NCBI RefSeq assembly: GCF_026343185.1
Contig: NZ_JAPEMA010000001.1
Span: 2,666,001-2,730,000, forward strand
Reading direction: 5' to 3'
DNA: 64,000 nucleotides
Source of the DNA: Streptomyces sp. NBC_00091
GTDB taxonomy: Bacteria; Actinomycetota; Actinomycetes; Streptomycetales; Streptomycetaceae
Below the pieces are notes generated by a model. That model had not been told where the DNA came from, did no database searches, and was given only the letters and a program-made list of their open reading frames with translations. Shown here one piece after another: positions 8,373-17,240 of this stretch. The position numbers and the translations under genes are program-made. Position 1 is the stretch's first letter; the number at the start of each line of letters is the position of its first letter.

Positions 8373-9793
8373 GACGGGCGGACCACCTGGGTCATCTCGG
8401 AGTCGGGGGACGGGGCGGGGGCCGGGGCGGGGCGGCGTGCGGTGTCGCTGATCCGGATGAGGATGGCGATGAGCACCCAGTTCGCCAGGACGGAGGAACC
8501 GCCGGAGGCGAGGAAGGGCATGGTCATGCCGGTGAGGGGGATGAGGCCCATGACTCCGCCGGCGACGACGAAGATCTGCAGGGCGAAGGCGCCGGAGAGC
8601 CCGATGGCGAAGAGCTTGCCGAAGGGGTCGCGGGCGGCGAGGGCGGTGCGCACGCCCCGCTCGATGATCAGGCCGTAGAGCAGGAGGAAGGCCATGACTC
8701 CGGTCAGGCCGAGTTCCTCGCCGACGGTCGAGAAGATGAAGTCGGAGTTGGCGGCGAAGCCGATCAGGTCCGAGTTGCCCTGGCCCCAGCCGGTGCCGAG
8801 CACCCCGCCGGAACCGAAGCTCATGATCGACTGGCCGACCTGCTCGCAGGCGCCGGACTTGCTGTAGCAGGCGAAGGGGTCCAGCCAGGCGGTGACACGG
8901 GCCTTGACGTGGCTGGCCGTGGCGCCGACGACGCCGGCTCCCGCCATCGACATCACCAGGCCGATGACGATCCAGCTGGTCCGCTCGGTGGCCACGTACA
9001 GCATGATCACGAACATGCCGAAGAAGAGCAGCGAGGTGCCGAGGTCGTTCTCGAAGACGAGGACGAGCAGGCTCATCGCCCAGATCATCAGGATCGGGCC
9101 GAGGTCACGGCCGCGCGGCAGGTAGAGGCCCATGAAGCGGCGGCTGGCCAGGGCCAGGGCGTCGCGCTTGACCATCAGGTAGCCGGCGAAGAACACCGCG
9201 ATGACGATCTTCGCGAACTCGCCGGGCTGGATGGAGAAGCCGCCGACGCTGATCCAGATCTTGGCGCCGAACACGTCCGCGCCCAGACCCGGGATGACCG
9301 GCAGGATCAGCAGGATCAGGGCGCTCGCCATCGAGATGTACGTGAACCGCTGGAGCACGCGGTGGTCCTTGAGGACCAGCAGCACGACGGAGAACAGGGC
9401 GATGGCCAGCGCCGTGTACATCATCTGGCGCGGCGCGGACTCCGAGAAGGCGCCGAAGCTGCGCTTGGCGAGGTTCTGCAGCCGCTCCGACTGGTCGAGC
9501 CGCCAGATCAGGACGACGCCGAGGCCGTTGAGCAGGGTCGCGATCGGCAGCAGCAGCGGGTCGGCGTACTTGGCGTAGCGGCGTACGACGACGTGGGCGA
9601 TCCCGGCGAGGACGGCGAAGCCGAGTCCGTAGAGCAGCATGCCCGGGGGCAGCTCGCCGTGGATCGACAGGCCCACGTTGGCGTAGGCGAAGATCGGGAT
9701 GACCACGGCGAAGGCGAGCAGCATGAGCTCGGTGTTCCGTCGGCTCGGAGCCTCGATGGCGCCGATGGTGGTCGTGTTGGTGACAACGCTCAT
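8369..9793 (-). CDS. FtsW/RodA/SpoVE family peptidoglycan glycosyltransferase
   Basis: This 474-residue polytopic SEDS protein has about ten to twelve transmembrane helices. Family signatures include the NDLGTSLLFFG segment, SWIVIGL and GLTGVMAFLLLYGLI near the catalytic loop, and the terminal GMTMPFLASGGSSVLANW motif. SEDS proteins polymerise lipid II into glycan strands and pair with class B PBPs; the partner is the overlapping pbpA. A long acidic-proline tail (RRPAPAPAPSPDSE) follows the last helix. In mycobacteria the equivalent is called RodA; the sequence alone does not decide between FtsW and RodA names. Confidence 0.93.
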   Translation of the reverse strand: MSVVTNTTTIGAIEAPSRRNTELMLLAFAVVIPIFAYANVGLSIHGELPPGMLLYGLGFAVLAGIAHVVVRRYAKYADPLLLPIATLLNGLGVVLIWRLDQSERLQNLAKRSFGAFSESAPRQMMYTALAIALFSVVLLVLKDHRVLQRFTYISMASALILLILPVIPGLGADVFGAKIWISVGGFSIQPGEFAKIVIAVFFAGYLMVKRDALALASRRFMGLYLPRGRDLGPILMIWAMSLLVLVFENDLGTSLLFFGMFVIMLYVATERTSWIVIGLVMSMAGAGVVGATASHVKARVTAWLDPFACYSKSGACEQVGQSIMSFGSGGVLGTGWGQGNSDLIGFAANSDFIFSTVGEELGLTGVMAFLLLYGLIIERGVRTALAARDPFGKLFAIGLSGAFALQIFVVAGGVMGLIPLTGMTMPFLASGGSSVLANWVLIAILIRISDTARRPAPAPAPSPDSEMTQVVRPS

Positions 9794-9824
9794 GGTGTGG
9801 CAGGCCCCCTGTGCCCGCGTATGT

Positions 9825-11291
9825 CTACTGCTTTTCGCACTGACCGACGACAGCTTGCTCCGCGGGAGTCAGGCTGGGGCCGGGCGTCTGGTTGCCCTGG
9901 GCTTCGGCGGCGCGTCGGGCTTCGTCCTGCTTGCAGGCGGAGACCTGGGTGCCGAGCTCTTCGATCTTCTTGCGCGCGCCCTCGAGGCTTTCCTCGCTGA
10001 TGGTGGCCTCGACCTGCTTGCGCTTGAAGGGCGGCAGGTACTTCAGTTCGATGTCGGGGTGATCCGTCTCCACCTGCGAGAGGTGGATCCAGGCCAGGTT
10101 CTGGCTGATGCCGCGGTACAGCGCGACATGGTCACCCTTGACGCCGACGTAGTACTGGGTCTGCGTCCAGCGGTGTGCCGCGTACAGGCCGCCGCCGACG
10201 ACACCGGCCACGAGCAGCAGGATCAGCGTGCGGACGGTCCACTTGCGCCCTTTGCTGCGCCGCCTGCGCGGGTGGTCGTACGTGTCCTCGTACTGGCCGT
10301 CGGCGTCGTAGGCGTCGTAGGACTTGGGGTCGCCGAAGCTGCCGAGTGCGCCGCCCTGGCTCTGGTCGGGGTATCCGTAGCCGGGGGCCTCGCCGCTGCC
10401 GGGAGGGCCGAAGGCGCCGGCGGGCGGCGCGGCCGGGCGGCCGAGGCCCGAGGCGCGGCCGGCCGGGGTCTGCATGGCGTTGCCGTCGAAGAGCTGGTGC
10501 TGGTTCTCGGCGACCGCGCCGACGACGACCGGGGTGTCGCTCATCTGGGCGGCCATGGTGTCGCCGCTGTCGGTGTCGAGGACGTCCGCGACGATGCAGG
10601 TGATGTTGTCCGGACCGCCGCCGCGCAGGGCGAGCTGGATCAGGGACTGCACCGTCTCGTAGGGGCCGTGGTAGTCGGCCAGGGTCTCTTCCAGGGTCTG
10701 GTGGGAGACCACGCCGGACAGGCCGTCGGAGCAGATCAGGTAGCGGTCGCCGGCCCGGACCTCGCGGATGGAGAGGTCGGGCTCCACGACGTCGCCGCTG
10801 CCGAGCGCCCGCATGAGGAGGGAGCGCTGCGGGTGGGTGGTCGCCTCCTCCTCGGTGATCCGGCCCTCGTCGACCAGCCGCTGCACCCAGGTGTGGTCCT
10901 GGGTGATCTGCGTGAGGACGCCGTCGCGGAGCAGGTACGCGCGGGAGTCGCCGACGTGGACGAGCCCCAGTCGCTGGCCGGTCCACAGCAGGGCGGTGAG
11001 CGTGGTGCCCATGCCCTCGAGCTGGGCGTCCTCCTCGACCATCGCGCGCAGCTGGTCGTTGGCGCGCTGCACGGCGACGCCGAGGGCGGTGAGGATGTCG
11101 GAGCCCGGGACGTCGTCGTCGAGCTGGACGAGCGAGGAGATGACCTCGGAGCTGGCGACCTCGCCGGCTGCCTGGCCGCCCATGCCGTCGGCGACCGCGA
11201 GGAGCCGGGGACCGGCGTAGCCGGAGTCCTCGTTGCCCTCGCGGATCATCCCCTTGTGCGATCCGGCGGCGAAACGCAGGGACAGACTCAT
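9825..11291 (-). CDS. pstP: PP2C-type Ser/Thr protein phosphatase PstP
   Basis: I place the start at ATG 11291 (MSLSLRFAAGSHKGMIREGNED), the position at which PstP proteins normally begin; an upstream in-frame extension to 11351 is unlikely. The product has 488 residues. PP2C metal-binding motifs are visible: GNED at 19-22 and DGMGG at 35-39, then GDSRAYLLRDG, SDGLSG and GGPDNITCIV. After a Pro/Gly-rich linker comes one transmembrane helix (TLILLLVAGVVGGGLYAA) and an extracytoplasmic domain. It dephosphorylates PknB and its substrates. Its stop lies 31 nt before ftsW. Confidence 0.94.
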   Translation of the reverse strand: MSLSLRFAAGSHKGMIREGNEDSGYAGPRLLAVADGMGGQAAGEVASSEVISSLVQLDDDVPGSDILTALGVAVQRANDQLRAMVEEDAQLEGMGTTLTALLWTGQRLGLVHVGDSRAYLLRDGVLTQITQDHTWVQRLVDEGRITEEEATTHPQRSLLMRALGSGDVVEPDLSIREVRAGDRYLICSDGLSGVVSHQTLEETLADYHGPYETVQSLIQLALRGGGPDNITCIVADVLDTDSGDTMAAQMSDTPVVVGAVAENQHQLFDGNAMQTPAGRASGLGRPAAPPAGAFGPPGSGEAPGYGYPDQSQGGALGSFGDPKSYDAYDADGQYEDTYDHPRRRRSKGRKWTVRTLILLLVAGVVGGGLYAAHRWTQTQYYVGVKGDHVALYRGISQNLAWIHLSQVETDHPDIELKYLPPFKRKQVEATISEESLEGARKKIEELGTQVSACKQDEARRAAEAQGNQTPGPSLTPAEQAVVGQCEKQ

Positions 11292-11435
11292 GCGCACCTG
11301 CCCTGTCGACGATGCCTCGGGGTACAACCGGTCTCGAGCCACACTGCCCACCCTCCGGTCGGGAGCGCGCTCGGGTCCGTGTCCCCGGTGGGACGGACCG
11401 CCGCGGCTCGCTCGCTCCGCTCGCTCATTCTCGTA

Positions 11436-11939
11436 CTACTTCCGCAGCTCGATGACGGTCTTGCCGATGCGGATCGGGGCGCCCGGCGGGATGGGCGTCG
11501 GGGTGGTCAGCCGGGTCCGGTCGAGATACGTGCCGTTGGTGGACCCGAGATCCTCGACGATCCACTGGCCGTCACGGTCGGGGTAGATCCTGGCATGCCT
11601 GCTGGAGGCGTAGTCGTCGTCCAGCACGATCGTGGAATCGTGGGCGCGGCCCAGCGTGATCGTCTGGCCGGCGAGGGCCACCGTGGTGCCCGTGAGGGTG
11701 CCCTCGGAGACGACGAGCTTGGTCGGCGCACCCCGGCGCTGGCGCTGCTGGGGTGGGGCGGACTGCCGCCCGGTCTGCGGCGGCGCGCCGGCGGAGCCGC
11801 CGCCACCGCGGCGTGAGCCGCGCTGCGTGACTCGCGTACCGAACAGGTCGCTGCGGATGACCTGAACGGCCACGATGACGAACAGCCACAGAACGGCCAG
11901 GAAACCCAACCGCATGACCGTCAGGGTCAGCTCTGACAT
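11436..11939 (-). CDS. fhaB: FHA domain protein FhaB (FipA-type)
   Basis: The start ATG 11939 gives 167 residues. An N-terminal transmembrane helix (LGFLAVLWLFVIVAVQVI, about 11-28) precedes a basic/glycine-rich linker and a C-terminal FHA domain with the signature residues GRAHDSTIVL, SSRHA and DLGSTNGTYL. FHA domains bind phosphothreonine; FhaB/FipA docks to kinase-phosphorylated partners at division and elongation sites. The gene lies 10 nt downstream of fhaA in the same operon. Confidence 0.93.
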   Translation of the reverse strand: MSELTLTVMRLGFLAVLWLFVIVAVQVIRSDLFGTRVTQRGSRRGGGGSAGAPPQTGRQSAPPQQRQRRGAPTKLVVSEGTLTGTTVALAGQTITLGRAHDSTIVLDDDYASSRHARIYPDRDGQWIVEDLGSTNGTYLDRTRLTTPTPIPPGAPIRIGKTVIELRK

Positions 11940-11949
11940 TGCCCCCGCT

Positions 11950-12765
11950 TCACCCTTCGGCTTGCCGGTAAATGATGGTGGTGCTGCCCACGACGATCCG
12001 CGAGCCGTCGCGGAGCGTAGCGCGGGTGGTGTGCTGCCCGTCCACCACGATGCCGTTGGTGGACCCGAGATCCTGGATCGTCGGGGGTGTTCCGGTCCGG
12101 ATCTCACAGTGCCGGCGGGATACGCCGGGGTCGTCGATCCGCACATCGGCCTCGGTGCTCCGGCCGAGTACGAGCGTGGGGCGCGAGATCTGGTGGCGGG
12201 TGCCGTTGATCTCGATCCAGCGGCGCACGGTGCCCGGGGCACCGGGAGCCGCAGGCGCGCCGCCGGGGCGGGCGCCGGGTCCGCCCGGAGGCGGTCCCGC
12301 GGGCATGGGCGGGGCGGCGACCGGCGGGTAGCCGTAACCGCCCTGCTGGCCCTGCTGGCTCTGGGGGGCCTGCGGGGAGTCCTGGGAGGTGCTGGAGGCG
12401 AGGGTGCGACTGCGGACCCGGTAGAGGCCGGTGTCGAGGTCGTCCGCCTTCTCCAGGTGCACCTTGATGGGGCCCATGAAGCTGTAGCGCTGCTGCTTGG
12501 CGTAGTCGCGTACGAGGCCCGCGAGTTCGTCGCCGAGCTGACCGGAGTAGGGGCTCAGACGCTCGTAGTCGCCGGCGCTGAGCTCCACGATGAAGTCATT
12601 GGGTACGACGGTCCGCTCGCGGTTCCAGATGGTGGCGTTGTTGTCGCACTCCCGCTGGAGGGCGCCGGCGATCTCCACCGGCTGGACCTCGGACTTGAAC
12701 ACCTTGGCGAAGGTGCCGTTCACCAGACCTTCGAGTCGCTGCTCGAAACGCTTCAGGACTCCCAT
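11950..12765 (-). CDS. fhaA: FHA domain protein FhaA with N-terminal DUF3662
   Basis: The 271-residue protein has an N-terminal DUF3662 domain (MGVLKRFEQRLEGLVNG to about residue 125), a Gln/Pro/Gly-rich low-complexity linker, and a C-terminal FHA domain with LGRSTEADVRI, SRRHCEIR and DLGSTNGIVV. In mycobacteria FhaA is recruited by phosphorylated PknB and modulates late peptidoglycan synthesis through the MviN flippase. It is the first gene of the six-gene minus-strand operon; the ATG is preceded by a strong GGAGGTG ribosome site. Confidence 0.95.
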   Translation of the reverse strand: MGVLKRFEQRLEGLVNGTFAKVFKSEVQPVEIAGALQRECDNNATIWNRERTVVPNDFIVELSAGDYERLSPYSGQLGDELAGLVRDYAKQQRYSFMGPIKVHLEKADDLDTGLYRVRSRTLASSTSQDSPQAPQSQQGQQGGYGYPPVAAPPMPAGPPPGGPGARPGGAPAAPGAPGTVRRWIEINGTRHQISRPTLVLGRSTEADVRIDDPGVSRRHCEIRTGTPPTIQDLGSTNGIVVDGQHTTRATLRDGSRIVVGSTTIIYRQAEG

Positions 12766-13056
12766 GGGGCACCTCCTCCGTCGTTGTCGCCCTGTACTGC
12801 TTACTGATCGTATCCACGCGTGGCGGATTCGGGTGGTTCCCCTTCGGTCCCGTGCGCAGGAGTGTTGGTCCTCACAAGGGATCGTAGGGGCGCTCCAGGG
12901 ACAGTGTCCCGCACCGGGCGCGGAGTGCGGGAGGGGCCGTCCCGGTCGTCGTGAGGAGCCGGGAAAAGCGATTTCAACCCACCCCGTCTGACGTGCTAGT
13001 GTTTCGACGTCGCCAGGGGAACGGCCCGAAAGGGAAGAACCGCTGGAGTGCTACTC
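12766..13056. promoter_or_regulatory. Divergent control region: fhaA operon (left) and tRNA-Leu (right)
   Basis: About 290 nt carry no credible gene. The left side holds the fhaA ribosome site (GGAGGTG, minus strand) and presumably the promoter of the whole fhaA-pknB operon. The right side leads into the tRNA. I see no clear operator palindrome and do not assign exact promoter boxes. Confidence 0.45.
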
Positions 13057-13139
13057 GGGCGAGTGGCGGAACGGCAGACGCGCTGGCTTCAGGTGCCAGT
13101 GTCCTTCGGGACGTGGGGGTTCAAATCCCCCCTCGCCCA
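13057..13139 (+). tRNA. tRNA-Leu(CAG)
   Basis: The cloverleaf can be drawn by eye. The acceptor stem GGGCGAG (13057-13063) pairs with CTCGCCC (13132-13138), with discriminator A at 13139. The anticodon stem is CTGGC/GCCAG around loop TTCAGGT, giving anticodon CAG. There is a long class II variable arm (GTCC TTCG GGAC), and a T stem GGGGG/CCCCC around TTCAAAT. CCA is not encoded. The long variable arm, discriminator A and anticodon fit leucine reading CUG, the major Leu codon of this GC-rich genome. Confidence 0.96.
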
Positions 13140-13147
13140 CATCGGGG

Positions 13148-13179
13148 AAGCCCCGGTCCGGAATACGGGCCGGGGCTTC
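13148..13179 (+). terminator. Hairpin terminator after tRNA-Leu
   Basis: A 10-bp perfect stem (13148-13157 with 13170-13179, GAAGCCCCGG/CCGGGGCTTC) sits 8 nt after the mature tRNA end and is followed by TCTCG. It probably terminates the monocistronic tRNA transcript. Confidence 0.75.
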
Positions 13180-13270
13180 TCGCATGTCCGGCTCCTCCGG
13201 TTCCCCCCTTCCGACTTTCGTCGTGCGGGGCGCGACGAAAGAGAGCGGCCGGCGGCGCCGCCGGGTGTCT

Positions 13271-14971
13271 ATGGTCGGGCGCGTGGATGCCAAGGCGAGG
13301 ACGCGGGCGGGCTGGGACTGGCTGAAGGGGCCGGAGCCCCGGACGCGGCGTGCGGTGGCGGGGGACCTGACGATCGCCGTCGTGATGGCGCTGCTCGGCC
13401 TCGGCGTCGACGAACTCAGCAAGAGCTCGGGCCAGAAGATGGTCCTCGGGGTCGTGGCCGTGGTGGCGCTGGTCCTGCTGCGCCGACGCCTGCCCGCGGC
13501 CACGCTGGTACTGGGCGCCGCGGCGAGCGCCTTCCTGCCCTCCGTGTTCCTCGTGACGATCCTGCTGGGCTGGTCCGCGGGCCGCCGGATCGTCGGAGTG
13601 GGGCGGGCCCTCGCCGCGTTCACCCTGGCCTTCCTCGCGGCGATAGGCCTCTCCGTGGTCGAGCAGTGGACGCAGATGCGGCCGCTGCTCGTGGTCGTGT
13701 TCTCCGCGCTGCTGTTCCTGGCGACGACCGTCATGCCCGGTCTGGCCAGCCGCTACTGGCACCAGCGCCGGACCCTGCTGAGCGCGCTCCAGGAGCGCAA
13801 CGACCAGCTGCTGCGCGAGCGGACGATGGTCGCCGGGCAGGCCAGGCTGCGGGAACGGCAGCGGATCGCCCAGGACATGCACGACAGTCTGGGCCACCAG
13901 CTGGCGCTGATCTCGGTGCACACCGGGGCGCTGGAGGTGGACCCCGCGCTCACCGACCGCCAGCGCGAGGCGGTGGGGGTGCTGCGGCAGGCCTCGGTGG
14001 CGGCCATGCACGAGCTGCGCGAGGTCGTCGGGATCCTGCGCGACGGCGTGGAGGCGCCGGCGCCGGTGGAGGAGGCGCAGCCGGCGGCGCGCGGGGTGGC
14101 GGGGATCGCGGGGATCGTGGACGCGGCGCGGGCCGCGGGGACCGACGTACGGCTGGGCACGACGGGGCAGCCGCGGGCGCTGGTCGCGGCCTGCGACCAC
14201 GCGGCGTACCGGATCGTTCAGGAGGCGCTGACCAACGCCTACAAGCACGCGCCGGGGTCGTCGATCAGCGTGGAACTCCGGTACGAGGACGACTCGCTGG
14301 TGGTGGAGATCGCCAACGGCCCGGCGGCCGACCGGGCTTCCGGTGAGGTGGTCTCCGGCGGGCAGGGACTGACGGGGCTGCGGGAGCGGGCCCGGCTGGT
14401 CGGCGGCATGGTGCACGCGGGGGCGACCGAGGGCGGCGGGTTCCGGGTGGCGGGCGTGCTGCCGTACGGGACGGAGCCGGCCGGGCTCGTCCAGGACGTG
14501 GCCGACGACTTCGGGCAGCGTTCGCAGGCCCGGGCGCTGGCGCTGAAGGGGGCGCCGCCGATGGACTGGGCGGCGCTGGACCGCGAGCTGGCGGTGCCGG
14601 TGCGCAGCAGGACCGGGGGCGTCGCGATGGGCTGCGGGATCGCGGTCGCGGCGGTGGTGATGTTGATCATCGTGCTCGGGGCTGCGGTGGTGATGCTGGT
14701 GGGCTCGGTGGACAAGGCGATGATCGGCAAGGAGGAGTACGACGCGGTCCACGTGGGCGAGTCCGAGCAGGCGGTCCGCACGCGGCTGCCGAACGGGGAC
14801 AGCATCCTGACGTCGGGGATGGACCGCAAGGGCCCGCCCCGGCCGGAGGGGACGGAGTGTCTGGCGCTGCTCTCGGAGGATTCCTCGGAGCTGACCACCG
14901 ACACCGTTTTCCGGTTCTGCTTCCGGGACGGCAAGCTCGTGGACAAGCAGGCGTACGAGGTCAAGCAGTAG
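13271..14971 (+). CDS. Two-component sensor histidine kinase (HisKA_3) with C-terminal membrane-anchored domain
   Basis: From ATG 13271 the product has 566 residues; GTG 13283 is an alternative. There are four or five N-terminal helices (to about residue 150) and a coiled linker. The HisKA_3 phosphoacceptor is His204 (AQDMHDSLGHQ), followed by a HATPase_c domain with the N box EALTNAYKHA and GQGLTGLRER. Unusually, after the ATPase there is another helix (GIAVAAVVMLIIVLGAAVVML) and about 80 residues (VHVGESEQAV...RFCFRDGKLVDKQAY) that look like a small extracytoplasmic SmpA/BamE-like fold; that assignment is inference. The response regulator starts 9 nt downstream, so they form a cognate pair. 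Signal unknown. Confidence 0.88.
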   Translation: MVGRVDAKARTRAGWDWLKGPEPRTRRAVAGDLTIAVVMALLGLGVDELSKSSGQKMVLGVVAVVALVLLRRRLPAATLVLGAAASAFLPSVFLVTILLGWSAGRRIVGVGRALAAFTLAFLAAIGLSVVEQWTQMRPLLVVVFSALLFLATTVMPGLASRYWHQRRTLLSALQERNDQLLRERTMVAGQARLRERQRIAQDMHDSLGHQLALISVHTGALEVDPALTDRQREAVGVLRQASVAAMHELREVVGILRDGVEAPAPVEEAQPAARGVAGIAGIVDAARAAGTDVRLGTTGQPRALVAACDHAAYRIVQEALTNAYKHAPGSSISVELRYEDDSLVVEIANGPAADRASGEVVSGGQGLTGLRERARLVGGMVHAGATEGGGFRVAGVLPYGTEPAGLVQDVADDFGQRSQARALALKGAPPMDWAALDRELAVPVRSRTGGVAMGCGIAVAAVVMLIIVLGAAVVMLVGSVDKAMIGKEEYDAVHVGESEQAVRTRLPNGDSILTSGMDRKGPPRPEGTECLALLSEDSSELTTDTVFRFCFRDGKLVDKQAYEVKQ

Positions 14972-14979
14972 GAGCGCGG

Positions 14980-15639
14980 GTGTCAGCCAAAGTGATCCGA
15001 GTGGTGATCGCCGACGACGAGCCGCTGATCCGGGCCGGGATCAGGATGATCCTGACCTCGGCACCGGACATCGAGGTCGTCGCGGAGGGGGCCAACGGCC
15101 GGGAGGCCGTCGAGCTGGCCCTGTCCCACGCCCCTGACGTGGTGCTGCTGGACATCCAGATGCCGGTGATGGACGGGCTGACCGCGCTGGGCGAGCTGGG
15201 GCGGGCGACGCCCGCCGTGCGGGCGCTGATCCTGACCACCTTCGGGGAGAAGGAGAACGTGCTGCGGGCGCTGAGCCAGGGCGGCGCGGGCTTCCTGCTG
15301 AAGGACTCGGCGCCGGGCGAGCTGATCGGCGCGGTACGGGCGGCCGCGGCCGGGGACGCGTACCTCTCGCCCGGGGCGACCCGGCACGTGGTGGACCAGC
15401 TGGCGTCCGGCCCGGCCGCGGGACGGGGCGAGGAGGCCCGGCGGCGGGTCGCGGAGCTGAGCGAGCGGGAGCGCGGGGTGCTGGCGCTGCTGGGGGAGGG
15501 GCTGTCCAACGCGGACGCCGGGCGCAGGCTGCACATGAGCGAGGCGACGGTGAAGACGTACGTGAGCCGCATCCTGGCGAAGCTGGAGTGCGAGAACCGC
15601 GTTCAGGCGGCCCTGCTGGCCAGGGACGCCGGGCTGTAG
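14980..15639 (+). CDS. LuxR/NarL-family response regulator
   Basis: Translation from GTG 14980 (AGGAGC just upstream) gives 219 residues. The receiver domain has acidic pocket residues ADDE at 11-14, phosphoacceptor Asp58 (VLLDIQMPVMDG), switch Thr in LILTTFG and Lys in LLKDSAP. The C-terminal LuxR-type helix-turn-helix runs from about 155 (LSERERGVLALLGEGLSNAD) to about 212. It is coupled to the histidine kinase upstream and presumably phosphorylated by it. Target genes are unknown. Confidence 0.93.
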   Translation: MSAKVIRVVIADDEPLIRAGIRMILTSAPDIEVVAEGANGREAVELALSHAPDVVLLDIQMPVMDGLTALGELGRATPAVRALILTTFGEKENVLRALSQGGAGFLLKDSAPGELIGAVRAAAAGDAYLSPGATRHVVDQLASGPAAGRGEEARRRVAELSERERGVLALLGEGLSNADAGRRLHMSEATVKTYVSRILAKLECENRVQAALLARDAGL

Positions 15640-15710
15640 GTACGGTCGGGCCGGACTTGATCGGCCACGGGGTGGCCGATGTGGCGCGAACAGGTGCGGG
15701 GGCGGCGCGG

Positions 15711-17156
15711 ATGGTGGCGGTACCGGGGCAGTACGCGGCGGACGCGGGAGACGCGGCGGCGGGGTGGGACGGCGTGCGGATACCGGGCGTCGAGGGCTTC
15801 GCGGCCCGGACCGTGACGGGCTCGCCCAAGGAGGCCGGGAAGGCCCTGCGGCTGCGCGTGCCCCGGGCGGCGCACGCGCGGTTCGAGGCGCCCGCCGGGC
15901 GCCCGGACGCCGTGCGCGCGGTGGAGGAGTCCAATGTGGGCCGGGTCGCCGAGCTGACCCCGATACGGGTGGGCCGGATGGCCGCCAACCCCTTCGCCTT
16001 CCTGCGCGGGGCGGCCGGACTGATGGCGCACGACCTGTCCGGCGGACCGGTGACCGGGGTGGGCGCGCAGATCTGCGGTGACGCGCACGCGGCCAACTTC
16101 GGCCTGTACGGGGACGCCCGCGGCCGGCTCGTCATCGACCTCAACGACTTCGACGAGACCGTCTTCGGCCCCTGGGAATGGGACGTGAAGCGGCTGGCCA
16201 CCTCCCTGGTGCTGGCCGGGCGCGTGGCGGGCGCCGACGAGGACACCTGCCGGGCGGCGGCGCGGGACGCGGTGGGCGCGTACCGGCGCACCATGCGGCT
16301 GCTGGCCAGACTGCCCGCCCTCGACGCGTGGAACGCCATCGCCGACGAGGAGCTGGTCTCCCACACCGACGCCAGGGACCTGCTGGGCACGCTGGAGCGG
16401 GTCTCGGAGAAGGCACGGAACAACACCTCCGCCCGGTTCGCGGCCAAGTCGACCGAGATGCTGGCGGACGGAAGCCGGCGCTTCGTGGACGCGCTGCCGG
16501 TGCTGCGGCGGGTCGGTGACGGGGAGGCGGCGGCCGTCGCGGCCTCGCTGGGCCCGTACCTGAAGACTTTGCTGGGGGACCGGCTGCCGCTGCTGGCCCG
16601 GTACGCGATACACGACGTGGCCTTCCGCGTGGTGGGGACCGGCAGCGTGGGCACCCGCTCGTACGTGGTGCTGCTGCTGGACCACCGGGGCGAGCCGCTG
16701 GTGCTCCAGGTGAAGGAGGCCCGCCCCTCGGTGCTGCTGCCGCACCTGCCCGCGCTGGGCTTCCACGCGCCGGCGGAGGAGCACGAGGGCCGCCGGGTGG
16801 TGGCCGGGCAGAAGCGGATGCAGGTGGTCTCCGACATCCTGCTGGGCTGGACCACCGTGGAGGGGCGGCCCTTCCAGGTGCGCCAGTTCCGCAACCGCAA
16901 GGGCAGCGTGGATCCGGCGGCGCTGGCCGTCGATCAGCTCGACGACTACGGCCGGATGACCGGCGCCCTGCTGGCCCGGGCGCACGCGCACAGCGCCGAT
17001 CCGCGGCTGCTGGCCGGGTACTGCGGCAAGAACGAGGAGCTGGACGAGGCGGTCGCCGCCTTCGCCGTGGCCTACGCCGACCGGAGCGAGGCCGACCACG
17101 CGGACCTGGTGGCGGCGGTGCGGTCGGGGCGGGTCGCGGCGGAGTTCGGCGTCTGA
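15711..17156 (+). CDS. DUF2252 family protein (kinase-like fold)
   Basis: From ATG 15711 the product has 481 residues; the frame is open further upstream into the regulator gene, so the exact start is uncertain. DUF2252 signatures include NPFAFLRGAAGLMAHDL, GDAHAANFGLYGD, IDLNDFDETVFGPWEWDVKRLA and LQVKEARPSVL. GDxHxxNF followed by a D/N-rich acidic strand resembles the catalytic loop of aminoglycoside phosphotransferase-like kinases, so nucleotide-dependent phosphotransfer is plausible but unproven. The gene follows the regulator after 71 nt on the same strand. Confidence 0.88.
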   Translation: MVAVPGQYAADAGDAAAGWDGVRIPGVEGFAARTVTGSPKEAGKALRLRVPRAAHARFEAPAGRPDAVRAVEESNVGRVAELTPIRVGRMAANPFAFLRGAAGLMAHDLSGGPVTGVGAQICGDAHAANFGLYGDARGRLVIDLNDFDETVFGPWEWDVKRLATSLVLAGRVAGADEDTCRAAARDAVGAYRRTMRLLARLPALDAWNAIADEELVSHTDARDLLGTLERVSEKARNNTSARFAAKSTEMLADGSRRFVDALPVLRRVGDGEAAAVAASLGPYLKTLLGDRLPLLARYAIHDVAFRVVGTGSVGTRSYVVLLLDHRGEPLVLQVKEARPSVLLPHLPALGFHAPAEEHEGRRVVAGQKRMQVVSDILLGWTTVEGRPFQVRQFRNRKGSVDPAALAVDQLDDYGRMTGALLARAHAHSADPRLLAGYCGKNEELDEAVAAFAVAYADRSEADHADLVAAVRSGRVAAEFGV

Positions 17157-17190
17157 GGGCGGGCGGGGACGGGGGCAGCGTCTGGGGCTG

Positions 17191-17216
17191 GGGCATGTTT
17201 CACGTGAAACATGCCC
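17191..17216. other. parS centromere site (perfect core in a 26-bp palindrome)
   Basis: The ParB target GTTTCACGTGAAAC is perfect at 17197-17210, and the palindrome extends six more bases on each side (17191-17216). Streptomyces chromosomes carry about twenty such sites clustered around oriC, loaded by ParB for segregation during sporulation. It lies in the 84-nt gap between the DUF2252 and J-domain genes. Confidence 0.92.
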
Positions 17217-17240
17217 TCGGGTGGGCCGTAGGCTGGCCGG

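Noticed and set aside
11292..11435. A promoter or attenuator between fhaB and pstP
   Set aside because: The 144-nt gap has short repeated CGCTCG words but no clear hairpin or promoter pair; nothing supportable.
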